Shown: piece by piece, positions 1-7,018 of the stretch
How positions within the stretch are numbered: the first letter of the stretch is position 1
Layout: every line of letters begins with the position of its first letter
Origin: Elusimicrobiaceae bacterium
Lineage (GTDB): Bacteria > Elusimicrobiota > Elusimicrobia > Elusimicrobiales > Elusimicrobiaceae
Direction of reading: 5' to 3'
Length of the DNA stretch: 64,000 bases
Assembly: GCA_017618215.1 (NCBI GenBank)
Contig: JAFZUQ010000006.1
Span: 1 to 64,000 of the forward strand
The notes under the pieces: generated by a model
Seen by the model: the letters and a program-made list of their open reading frames with translations, nothing else
Told to the model about the DNA's origin: nothing
Database searches by the model: none
Translations under genes and position numbers: made by a program

Positions 1-25
1 GGACAGGACAGGACAGGACAGGATA
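1..25 (+). repeat. GGACA pentanucleotide repeat (4 copies plus a GGATA variant)
   Basis: Four perfect GGACA units followed by one GGATA unit sit at the very left edge, so the tract probably continues outside the window. The open frame of the methyltransferase runs straight through it. Five is not a multiple of three, so gain or loss of one unit shifts the frame. This is the usual layout of a slipped-strand, phase-variable coding repeat. Confidence 0.85.
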
Positions 26-1306
26 GGGAATGAATATCTTTATATAGTACAATCTTCCCTAGAACCCGCCAAATGTAAAATCGGTATCACCGATAATTTA
101 GAACGCCGTCTAAAAGATTATAACTCCACCACAGGTCAATCAAAAGATAATATCTATAAGTATTTATTCACTTGCCTAGTAAAAAATATGCGGCAAGTGG
201 AACAAGATATAAAAAATCAATTTCCACATTTACGAGAACAATCAAGCCGCGAAATTTACTTTTATAACAATGCCTTATTTGATATGTATGTCAGCTTTAT
301 TAAGGCACACAAGTGTTTTATAGAAGAAATATTTTTAAAAGAACCCGATAAGAAAACAATAGTTAAAATTATTAAGAAAACGACACCGACGTTAGCGGAA
401 AGAGGCATCACTCATAGAGATATTATGAAACGGGCTCAAAAAATACAAAATGACGAATTTTATACACGCTACGAAGATATAGAAAAAGAAATAGAAATGT
501 ACCCCATAGAGATTTGGCAAGATAAATGTGTATTTTGTAATTGTGATGACGCTGTAGGGGAAACTAGAACGGAAAAAGACAGTTCCGCTTTTGCCTTATA
601 TTTTATCAAAAACTTTGTACGGCTTAAACTTAAAAAACTAATTTGCACTCACTACAGTGGCCAAATGGATTTATTTAATGCCGGTGCAAAAGGTTATATC
701 TTTACAAAGAAAGGTGTAAAAGAAATTGTTAATGCTCCCCGAGGTTATACAGGTGCTTTTGAAGACCCTATATCATTAAAAATATTAAACGAAGAAGCCG
801 ATATTGTGTGTACTAACCCACCATTTTCTCTTGCTATTCCTTATTGGAAAACAATTATAGATAGTGGTAAAAAATTTTTAATTATTTCTAATATAACAAA
901 TGTATTAAATACAGCATATTTACCTTATTTTATGGATAAAAAAGTTTGGGCGGGATATAATAGTGTTGACTGGTATTTAAACCCTAAACGAGAAATGACT
1001 AGAGCAGCAGGACATTGGTATACTAATATTCATATCAAAAATCGTCCAAAGTGGAATAATTTAAAGATATTACCATTAGAAAAAATACCAGGACAATATG
1101 TTAAAAAAGATGATAACGATATTTTAATATTTGATAATAATTATGTGCCATCCAATTATAATAAACCATTTGCAATTTCTGGTCGTCCAATATTAAATGG
1201 TATTCTAGAAAAAGGTTATAAAATTATAAAACAAAAACGATATACTCCTTATTTTAATGGAAAAGAAGCATTTGCTCGTGTTCTGATTCAAAAAATTAAG
1301 GAATAG
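2..1306 (+). CDS. GIY-YIG (T5orf172) domain fused to EcoRI-type adenine DNA methyltransferase, 5' end outside window
   Basis: The frame is open from the window edge through the GGACA repeats, so the start codon lies to the left; the ATG at 188 falls inside a conserved domain and is not the start. Visible residues 14-37 carry YIV, KIGIT and LERRL, the signature of the T5orf172/GIY-YIG family. The remainder (roughly residues 130-430) resembles the EcoRI-type adenine-specific methyltransferase family, with the catalytic motif NPPF at about residues 272-275. The expected reaction is transfer of a methyl group from S-adenosylmethionine to the N6 of adenine in a specific DNA sequence. The GIY-YIG-like part may be a nuclease or a DNA-binding module; I cannot tell which. 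No separate restriction endonuclease is visible nearby. Probably phase variable because of the coding repeat. Family calls are from motif recognition. Confidence 0.8.
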   Translation, partial: DRTGQDRIGNEYLYIVQSSLEPAKCKIGITDNLERRLKDYNSTTGQSKDNIYKYLFTCLVKNMRQVEQDIKNQFPHLREQSSREIYFYNNALFDMYVSFIKAHKCFIEEIFLKEPDKKTIVKIIKKTTPTLAERGITHRDIMKRAQKIQNDEFYTRYEDIEKEIEMYPIEIWQDKCVFCNCDDAVGETRTEKDSSAFALYFIKNFVRLKLKKLICTHYSGQMDLFNAGAKGYIFTKKGVKEIVNAPRGYTGAFEDPISLKILNEEADIVCTNPPFSLAIPYWKTIIDSGKKFLIISNITNVLNTAYLPYFMDKKVWAGYNSVDWYLNPKREMTRAAGHWYTNIHIKNRPKWNNLKILPLEKIPGQYVKKDDNDILIFDNNYVPSNYNKPFAISGRPILNGILEKGYKIIKQKRYTPYFNGKEAFARVLIQKIKE

Positions 1307-1351
1307 TCTTTTTAAAGAGTGATCTTATTATTCTAACTAAAAACAGATTAT

Positions 1352-2260
1352 CTATGATTGTGTAATTTTATCACGAAAATTTATAGGTAGTTGCTGATTA
1401 AATTCATCGGGTGACAAATGACACTTAGGACCTAAAATAACTTCAGAAAATATATCTGTAGATAAATAAAAATCAGCATGTTTTTTTGTTGAATTTAAAT
1501 TTTGAATAGATGATACTAAAGAATTATTTGATTTGGGAAAAGAACCTGTTTGCATTTCTAAAGGTGTATATAAGATTCTCCATTCTTTTTCCTCACTCCA
1601 ATTATGTGTTTTACAGGTATATGCCATTTTTGCTAAAGCGAACCCAGCAGTTTGAACAGACAAATTAGAATACAATACTTCATTGATAATTTCTTTAATC
1701 AAATTTTTCTGTGATTCCTCATCATAATTAACTTGAATAAAAGCAATAGAATTTTTTTGACATTCTCCTTGTGCATGACGTTCTGGTAATCCCCTAGTTA
1801 TTTCTATATTTTTAGGACGAATACCTATGGCAACTCCTCTCCCCTCATTTCCATATTCTCCCCAATGGATAGAAGAATCTTTTATTGAAGTAAAGCAAGC
1901 AGTAAATCCCCACATGATATTTAAACGAAATATACGGTATAAACAAGTAATTTTTTGTATTTCTAATGATGTTTTTAAAGATAAAGACTTAACATGATTA
2001 TAAAATAATTCAAAAAACCATTTTACCTCTTTACAGTCATTTGTTTGAAATAAATCAGCCAACCAAATAGTTTGTGTTGAAATGATTTTAAGCGCACTTT
2101 CCACAGAACAATAATGGTACACTACATCAGGTTCATCTTCTTGGGGGGGAATAAAAGATGATTCTTTACCAATACCACAGAAATATAATCCTGGGTTTCC
2201 ATGCTCATCAATACTTATTAACGTTTCAAATATAGTAGATTCTTTATAATTGTACTTCAT
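1352..2260 (-). CDS. DUF2971 family protein
   Basis: A 302-residue soluble protein convergent with the methyltransferase. Residues about 48-75 (YHYCSVESALKII, TIWLADLFQTND) and the mid-region WGFTACFTS, then GVAIGI and EWRILY, match the conserved blocks of DUF2971. Members often sit in variable or defence-type islands, and their biochemical activity is not established to my knowledge. There is no signal peptide or membrane segment. The gene is AT-rich like its neighbours and appears monocistronic. Its position beside a probably phase-variable methyltransferase suggests an accessory or defence role, but this is inference. Confidence 0.7.
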   Translation of the reverse strand: MKYNYKESTIFETLISIDEHGNPGLYFCGIGKESSFIPPQEDEPDVVYHYCSVESALKIISTQTIWLADLFQTNDCKEVKWFFELFYNHVKSLSLKTSLEIQKITCLYRIFRLNIMWGFTACFTSIKDSSIHWGEYGNEGRGVAIGIRPKNIEITRGLPERHAQGECQKNSIAFIQVNYDEESQKNLIKEIINEVLYSNLSVQTAGFALAKMAYTCKTHNWSEEKEWRILYTPLEMQTGSFPKSNNSLVSSIQNLNSTKKHADFYLSTDIFSEVILGPKCHLSPDEFNQQLPINFRDKITQS

Positions 2261-2454
2261 GTGTTTTAAAATTTGCTTAATAATTTGCTCATTATGCTTA
2301 TAGATTATATCATTTTATTGTACCAAGGTTATTTTTTATGCTAAATGAGGGGAATAGCTAAAAAACCGGATTTTCCAAAACTCGCAGACAGTTATAATAA
2401 ACAGTTATAATAAAATGTTTACTTTTTTATAAATAAGGCATTTCTTATATCCTT

Positions 2455-2720
2455 GGCATAATATTTATGCTAAAAGTGCTTTAAACCTAAAAATAAAGGT
2501 GGGGGGAACAACTTTTTCCAAAACTAGCAGATCTTTACCAAAAATTTTTAATTTTCAAAAAAGCCTACCCCAAACTACCCCAAAAATCAAAATTTCAAAA
2601 CCCCAAAAATCATCCACATCCCCAAAATTGTTAATTTTTTGCAGCCGCAAACCCTTTCAAATATTGGCATAAATATTATACCATAACTACCATAAAAATA
2701 TTTAGCATAAAAATTAGGCC
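2455..2720. repeat. Three copies of a 17-bp imperfect palindrome (RGCATAAWWATTATRCY)
   Basis: Copies are at 2455-2471 (GGCATAATATTTATGCT), 2666-2682 (GGCATAAATATTATACC) and 2704-2720 (AGCATAAAAATTAGGCC). Each is a near dyad around an AT core. Two more copies lie beyond the next gene. The lengths and spacing suggest protein-binding sites such as operators or iterons rather than terminators. Between 2261 and 2999 I see no coding sequence. Confidence 0.6.
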
Positions 2721-2798
2721 AAAACCGATTTGCAAAATTAACCCAAATTTTGCAAGCAGGGGGAACTTAAATTTTGCAAATTGTGCACTCCAAAATTT

Positions 2799-2944
2799 AT
2801 ATGTCAAACCGCTAAGAATACAAAAAATTTAAATGACAAAACTTTCCACGTCTAAGGATCACACTTTTAAACAGCCTTTGACATATAAATAACATACTTT
2901 GACATATCTTGACATAAAGAAAAAATATTGCTATTATATGTCAT
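2799..2944. repeat. Repeated TTTGACATAT motif around a promoter
   Basis: TTTGACATAT occurs at 2877-2886 and 2898-2907 and in inverted form (ATATGTCAAA) at 2799-2808. A partial copy TTGACATAA lies at 2909-2917 and an inverted partial ATATGTCA at 2937-2944. Two of them overlap the -35 and -10 elements of the promoter at 2909-2937, which suggests a regulator binding site, possibly autoregulatory. Confidence 0.55.
2909..2937 (+). promoter_or_regulatory. Sigma-70-type promoter for the gene at 3000
   Basis: TTGACA at 2909-2914 and TATTAT at 2932-2937 are separated by exactly 17 bp, which places transcription start near 2944. This argues against an upstream ATG at 2928 and for translation from 3000. 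Confidence 0.6.
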
Positions 2945-2999
2945 AAGGTTGTTGATATTAAAAAATTGTAGGCAAAAAAACATTTCGGGGGCATTTAAA

Positions 3000-3806
3000 A
3001 TGAGCGATTATTTTCAAAACAAAAACGGTCAAAATTCGGACCGGGAAAACGCAAAAAACCAAAAAGTCAAACTGCGTTTACGCTTAAAATCCGGGGAAGA
3101 ATTTGAAGCGGAAGGCTCACTCCCCTTTGTTTTGGAGCAAAAAGACGAATTTTTAACCCAAAATGCCCCGCAATTCAGCAAAAAATATACCGCACCGCAA
3201 CAATTACCCCAACAGCACGCGGAAACCGCGCCAAACACCGTTTTTACGCCTCCAAACAATATTCAAACCGAGTCAGTTGAGGGGGAAAAGGTTTTAGAAG
3301 AAACTCAAATAGAACTTCCGCCGTCGCAACAGGAGGCAATCAGGGTTACGCCTGCCGAGTATAATTTACATATCCCGGCTATACGCAGGCGCCAACTTGA
3401 GGCGGAAAGGCAGGTTTCTGCCTCTGCCACTCCTACTGCCCAGTCTACCGACGGGCAAAATTGGCAAATTGACGCTAAAATATGGTCTAAAATTGCCTAT
3501 CTTGACGGAACGGATATTGTTTTAAGACGTAAAATCAGGGATCTGAAACCCAATTTGGCGGCTTTAATTACGCTTGCGGCGGCAAAGATGCTCGCCGGAA
3601 TAACGAAGATGAGCGCGCTTGAACTTTCCAAATCTCTAAAAATGTCCGGCTATCTGAAACCTACGGAACGCCTGGACCGCATAATTGCGCCGGAAATCAA
3701 AGCCGGAACACTCTTTTTTGAAGGCAGTAAACGCAACCGCGAATATATAATTTCCCAGACGGGGACGGCCAAGGCCTACACCTCAGCCGAGCATTTCTTG
3801 CTGTAG
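3000..3806 (+). CDS. Hypothetical protein with a Pro/Gln-rich linker and a helical C-terminal domain
   Basis: I do not recognise this 268-residue protein. The ATG at 3000 is chosen because a G-rich ribosome binding site (GGGGG) lies 8 nt upstream and the promoter places transcription start near 2944, after an alternative ATG at 2928. The N-terminal half is charged (LKSGEEFEAEGSLP) and leads into a Pro/Gln/Thr-rich, probably disordered linker at about residues 60-150. The C-terminal 110 residues alternate helical segments (ALITLAAAKMLAG, SALELSKSLKMSG) with a basic tail region (GSKRNREYII) and could form a winged-helix-like DNA-binding fold, but this is a guess from pattern only. Base composition is noticeably more GC-rich than the surrounding AT-rich DNA. 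It is flanked on both sides by copies of the 17-bp palindrome, so it may be a regulator or replication-type protein of a resident element. Confidence 0.55.
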   Translation: MSDYFQNKNGQNSDRENAKNQKVKLRLRLKSGEEFEAEGSLPFVLEQKDEFLTQNAPQFSKKYTAPQQLPQQHAETAPNTVFTPPNNIQTESVEGEKVLEETQIELPPSQQEAIRVTPAEYNLHIPAIRRRQLEAERQVSASATPTAQSTDGQNWQIDAKIWSKIAYLDGTDIVLRRKIRDLKPNLAALITLAAAKMLAGITKMSALELSKSLKMSGYLKPTERLDRIIAPEIKAGTLFFEGSKRNREYIISQTGTAKAYTSAEHFLL

Positions 3807-3889
3807 TTAACCGTAAAAACACCAAAAAATAATCTAATATAAAAGACCTAATTTGGACCTATATCTCCGTCGGAAAGATTTTTTACTAC

Positions 3890-3918
3890 TTGACAAACTA
3901 ATTATTTTATACTATTAT
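3890..3918 (+). promoter_or_regulatory. Promoter of structured RNA copy 1
   Basis: TTGACA at 3890-3895 and TATTAT at 3913-3918 with a 17-bp spacer. Copy 2 has the identical elements and spacing, so the promoter is part of the duplicated unit. Confidence 0.65.
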
Positions 3919-3924
3919 TTATAA

Positions 3925-4184
3925 TGTAATTAGATTATATTCTAATTACTAGGTTTGGGGTAAACTGAAAAGGGGGACGGGTTGTATAATTAATTTACGG
4001 TAAGGAAGTTTTTTATACAACCCTACTTTTTAAAGTGTCTTTGTAAGTTCAGGTAACACTTCCGTAAAAGTCATATCAATAACAAAAAACAGAGATATCT
4101 CACCACTAAACTGCAGTTAAACCGATATATTGCCTGCCACTCAAAGCACACTAGGCGCCGGATGCACACCCGGCGCCTATTTTA
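3925..4184 (+). ncRNA. Unidentified structured RNA, copy 1
   Basis: About 260 nt between a clear promoter and a GC-rich hairpin. The RNA should open with a perfect 9-bp hairpin (GTAATTAGA 3926-3934 with TCTAATTAC 3941-3949). It contains an 11-bp stem (GGGTTGTATAA pairing with TTATACAACCC). The loop of that stem, TTTACGGTAAGGAAGTT, is complementary in both halves to a downstream CACTTCCGTAAA, which suggests a pseudoknot. GGTTTGGGGTAAACTG near the 5' end can pair with CAGTTAAACC near the 3' end. It ends in hairpin AGGCGCCGG/CCGGCGCCT (4153-4178) followed by TATTTTATT. No open reading frame of note lies inside. I do not recognise the family. A second copy lies at 6702-6955, and homology between the copies starts near 3834, before the promoter. 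Confidence 0.65.
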
Positions 4185-4212
4185 TTGATTTTCTAAGAGG
4201 GGGGAATAAAAA

Positions 4213-4271
4213 AAGAGAATATTCCGAGCACTTATAGGGCTGTTATTGCCCATGGCTCAAAATATTCTCTT
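4213..4271. other. Nested stem-loop
   Basis: Outer arms AAGAGAATATT (4213-4223) and AATATTCTCTT (4261-4271), middle arms GAGC (4226-4229) and GCTC (4255-4258), and inner arms GGGC (4237-4240) and GCCC (4248-4251) form a nested hairpin of about 59 nt just downstream of structured RNA copy 1. There is no T-run on either side, so it is not a typical intrinsic terminator. Confidence 0.55.
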
Positions 4272-4273
4272 GT

Positions 4274-5621
4274 TCATAGTATAGCAGATATAGACGAAAA
4301 TGTCAAGGGGTAGGCAAAAAAAAGATCCATTTTCCCCTATACAAACACTGTTTTGAGTGGGGGGGAGTGGGCAAATTTCTTACTTTTTCGCCCCTCTTGG
4401 CCCCCTCAGAATAGCCAAAAGTCCCCTCAAAAACCCAAGAACAACCTTAAAATAAGTAAACAAAACCCGGAAATTAACCATTTTTCCCACCTCCGTATTT
4501 TTTAGTTTTAAAAGTTATTAGCATAAAAATTATTCCATAACAAATAATAAAATTGTAAATCAAAAGGGGGGATCAAAATTTTTTTGCTTTATGGCAGATT
4601 TTTTTCTTGTTTAAAATGTTGTGATAATTTTTATTATGTTAATTAAATAATGGGTTTTCAGGCTCAAAAATAAAACTATAAAAATTATTACATAAACATT
4701 GAAATTACTGATATTTCCGTAATTTTTTTATAAATTATAATATAATTTATAGATTTTTTAAAATAGCAAAACAATTTTTATACTATTTTTGCATTTTTTA
4801 AATATCATTTTTTTAATAATTTTGATATTTTTAAATATGTAATTTTTAATAATTTTGATATATTACATTTTTTATATTTTTATTAGCATAATAATTATGC
4901 TAAATAATTTTTGGCTGATTTTTGGGTTTTTGAAACAACCAAACCACTAAATTTGAAAATCGGAAGGGTTATGGTACCCAAAAATCGAAAATCGCGAATT
5001 TGAGTTTTGGGGTACCCACAGTACCCCCAAAAACGAAATAGCGCAAATGCCCAAAATCATAAAAAAACCAAAAAACCGGATTTTTAACAAATTTCGGATT
5101 TTAAGCAACCGAAAGTTCCCAAAAAACAACCAAACCAAAAACCAAATTATAAAAAAGGAAATAACAACCTAATGAAATTAAAATAAAATAAAGAAAAATG
5201 CGCGAAAATCAATTTTTAACGTGTGGAAATAGCGGAAATATAGAAATTACCTAGCAAAATAAAAAACACTTTAAACGTAAAAATATTCTAATTAAAAAGG
5301 GGGTAAACATTATTGAAACAACCAATAAATTTAAAAATGGAGGGCTTAAATATTTCCGATGAAAAAGGGGAAAAACTTATTAAAATTTCCCCCTTTTCAT
5401 TCTAGCAACTTCCCCCACCACCTAAATTTTTCAGTCGTTCCCCCCATTATTCCCCGTCATACCGTCGGAATTTAATTAATTTCCCCCCCACCTTTTTTGT
5501 CACACCGTCGGTATATTTCTCCCTTCCCTGTCAATTTCCCATCGGTATCTCAAAATTTTTATAAAAAAATCCCCCCCACTTAAAAAATGTGAAGGGAAAT
5601 TGTTACAGATTCTTTGTTTAG
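4274..5621. other. Gene-free, very AT-rich stretch
   Basis: I see no credible gene here: open frames are short, AT-driven and without ribosome binding sites. It holds two more 17-bp palindromes (4520-4536, 4885-4901). A hairpin at about 5358-5399 pairs GAAAAAGGGG with CCCCCTTTTC. Three related GTC-A-ACCGTCGG-AT or ATCGGTAT patches lie in a C-rich segment at 5455-5550. Long runs of A/T around 4680-4920 resemble noncoding spacer or a replication/partition-type region. Confidence 0.5.
4520..4901. repeat. Two further copies of the 17-bp palindrome
   Basis: AGCATAAAAATTATTCC at 4520-4536 and the best dyad of the set, AGCATAATAATTATGCT, at 4885-4901. A weaker relative is near 4675-4691. Together with the three copies at 2455-2720 they bracket the unknown gene at 3000-3806. 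Confidence 0.55.
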
Positions 5622-6368
5622 TTAGAATTTTTGAGGCAGTATATAGCCCAATCCAAATCCAATCAATAGTACAATAGTCTTTAAAAAAGGAGGAACCGAT
5701 ATTTCAGAGAATACCAGTGATAAAATAATAATTACATATAATATGCCTATGGGGAAACCCCAAAGCAATAACCTTTTGCGATCTTTTTTTGATTTTTCTG
5801 AATCCTCTTTTGTAGGATCGAATAAAATCATAAACACAAGATGTAAAATGTTTAATACTAGGACTAAAGTAATTACCCATAAAGGATATCCGTTTACACA
5901 CACATAAAATAATGTGGCTATAAGACCAAATACTATAAAACAGGATATAAGGTTCAATAGACGATTTTTTAGTTCCTTTTTATTATTTGGATTTAAAAAC
6001 ACAGGCGTAAACACAGCAAATAAAAATATCAATAAAACAATTAAAATAGTTAAAGAGTAAGGAGCATAACCTAAAGAACTATTTACACACATTAAACATA
6101 ATAAAGTTATTAATTCTGCAAAAACAAGATAATATGGATATATTTTTTTAAAAAGATCACTATTTGGGCAACCCAATTTAGTTATATCCCATAAAACATT
6201 TAGTAAAATAAAAAAAATAAATGGCCCCAAAGAAACTCTATTTAAACAATATTCTCCATATGCAATTGTTAATGCAGTTAGAAGTCCTATTTTTATTAGA
6301 GCTTGAGTAGTAAGATATGACTTTATTTCACTTAGTGTTTTATTTTCTTTTTTTCGAGGTTTAAACAT
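5622..6368 (-). CDS. Hypothetical multi-pass membrane protein
   Basis: A 248-residue protein with a short basic N-terminus (MFKPRKKENK) followed by about seven hydrophobic segments, for example IKIGLLTALTIAY, LTILIVLLIFLFAVF and IVLLIGFGLGYILP. A charged loop (KEDSEKSKKDRKRL) separates the last helices. I do not recognise the family and see no catalytic motif. The ATG at 6368 is preferred over an upstream in-frame TTG. A TATAAT lies 6 nt before the ATG, which would give a leaderless or nearly leaderless transcript, although no good -35 is evident. It is the only gene between the two copies of the structured RNA. Confidence 0.6.
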   Translation of the reverse strand: MFKPRKKENKTLSEIKSYLTTQALIKIGLLTALTIAYGEYCLNRVSLGPFIFFILLNVLWDITKLGCPNSDLFKKIYPYYLVFAELITLLCLMCVNSSLGYAPYSLTILIVLLIFLFAVFTPVFLNPNNKKELKNRLLNLISCFIVFGLIATLFYVCVNGYPLWVITLVLVLNILHLVFMILFDPTKEDSEKSKKDRKRLLLWGFPIGILYVIIILSLVFSEISVPPFLKTIVLLIGFGLGYILPQKF

Positions 6369-6440
6369 AACTAAATTATACAAATTTTTAAATAAAAATT
6401 TCCCCCATTCTTAATAAATCTGTATCATAACCTCTAAATC

Positions 6441-6568
6441 TGGCAAGTATTTTTGAGGAAATTTTAATTTTCTCCGTGACGACGAGTACAAGGAAGAACG
6501 GGAGCGTAGCGACTCTCGGTACTCTAGGAAAAGAAAAATTAAAATTTACCAAAAAGACGCCGACAGCA
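6441..6568. repeat. Dispersed nested-hairpin repeat, copy A
   Basis: Outer arms GGAAATTTTAATTTTC and GAAAAATTAAAATTTACC enclose a conserved core with GACGAGTAC, GGGAGCGTAGCGACTCTC and GGTACTCTAGG, which itself forms nested hairpins. Related copies are at about 22375-22500, 40515-40600 (reverse orientation) and 44177-44312. A 70-codon open frame overlapping this copy is an accident of the repeat. Confidence 0.75.
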
Positions 6569-6666
6569 AAGAAATACAGGCTCCAAACTTCCTTTTTCAT
6601 CTAATATAAAAGACCTATTTTGGACCTATGCGCCCGACGAGGTCTTTTTTCTTTTTAAAATAATAC

Positions 6667-6695
6667 TTGACAAACTAATCTTTTTATATTATTAT
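6667..6695 (+). promoter_or_regulatory. Promoter of structured RNA copy 2
   Basis: TTGACA at 6667-6672, 17-bp spacer, TATTAT at 6690-6695; the same arrangement as copy 1. A hairpin with arms AAAAGACCT and AGGTCTTTTTT lies just before it and may terminate upstream transcription. Confidence 0.65.
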
Positions 6696-6701
6696 TTATA
6701 A

Positions 6702-6955
6702 TGTAATCTAATTAGTTAGATTACTAGGTTTGGGGTAAACTGAAAAGGGGGACGGGTTGTATAACTAATTTACGGTAAGGAAGTTTTTTATACAACCCTA
6801 CTTTTTAAAGTGTCTTTGTAAGTTCAGGCGAACTTCCGTAAAAGTCATATCAATAAAAAACAGATAAGCCTCACCAACAAACTGCAGTAAAACCGATATA
6901 TTGCCTGCCACTCAAAGCACACTAGGCGCCGGATGCACACCCGACGCCTATTTTA
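6702..6955 (+). ncRNA. Unidentified structured RNA, copy 2
   Basis: Near-identical to copy 1 over about 350 bp including the promoter. The 5' hairpin is GTAATCTAA (6703-6711) with TTAGATTAC (6716-6724). Its sequence differs from copy 1 at several positions on both arms, yet pairing is perfect in both copies, so the stem covaries. The 11-bp stem is at 6754-6764 with 6788-6798, and the putative pseudoknot partner AACTTCCGTAAA at 6831-6842. The terminal hairpin (from about 6923) has one C-A mismatch relative to copy 1. It ends about 60 bp before the flavodiiron gene, so it could be a long leader or, more likely given its own terminator, a separate RNA. Confidence 0.65.
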
Positions 6956-7018
6956 TTCCTTTCTTGCTCCAAAACTGATAAAATTAATTAACGGCACACG
7001 CCGATCCTGGAGGGTAAA

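Noticed and set aside
188-190. ATG at 188 as the methyltransferase start
   Set aside because: The frame is open upstream and the residues before it (YIV, KIGIT, LERRL) belong to the GIY-YIG-like domain.
3925-4184. tmRNA, 6S RNA or RNase P RNA
   Set aside because: No alanine tRNA-like ends or CCA, no RNase P core motifs, and no long single hairpin of 6S type; two copies would also be unusual.
4947-5138. A 63-codon minus-strand open frame
   Set aside because: Phe/Leu-rich translation of AT-rich noncoding DNA, no ribosome binding site, no neighbour logic.
6388-6600. A 70-codon minus-strand open frame
   Set aside because: It is the translation of the dispersed hairpin repeat; equivalent frames are not kept in the other copies.
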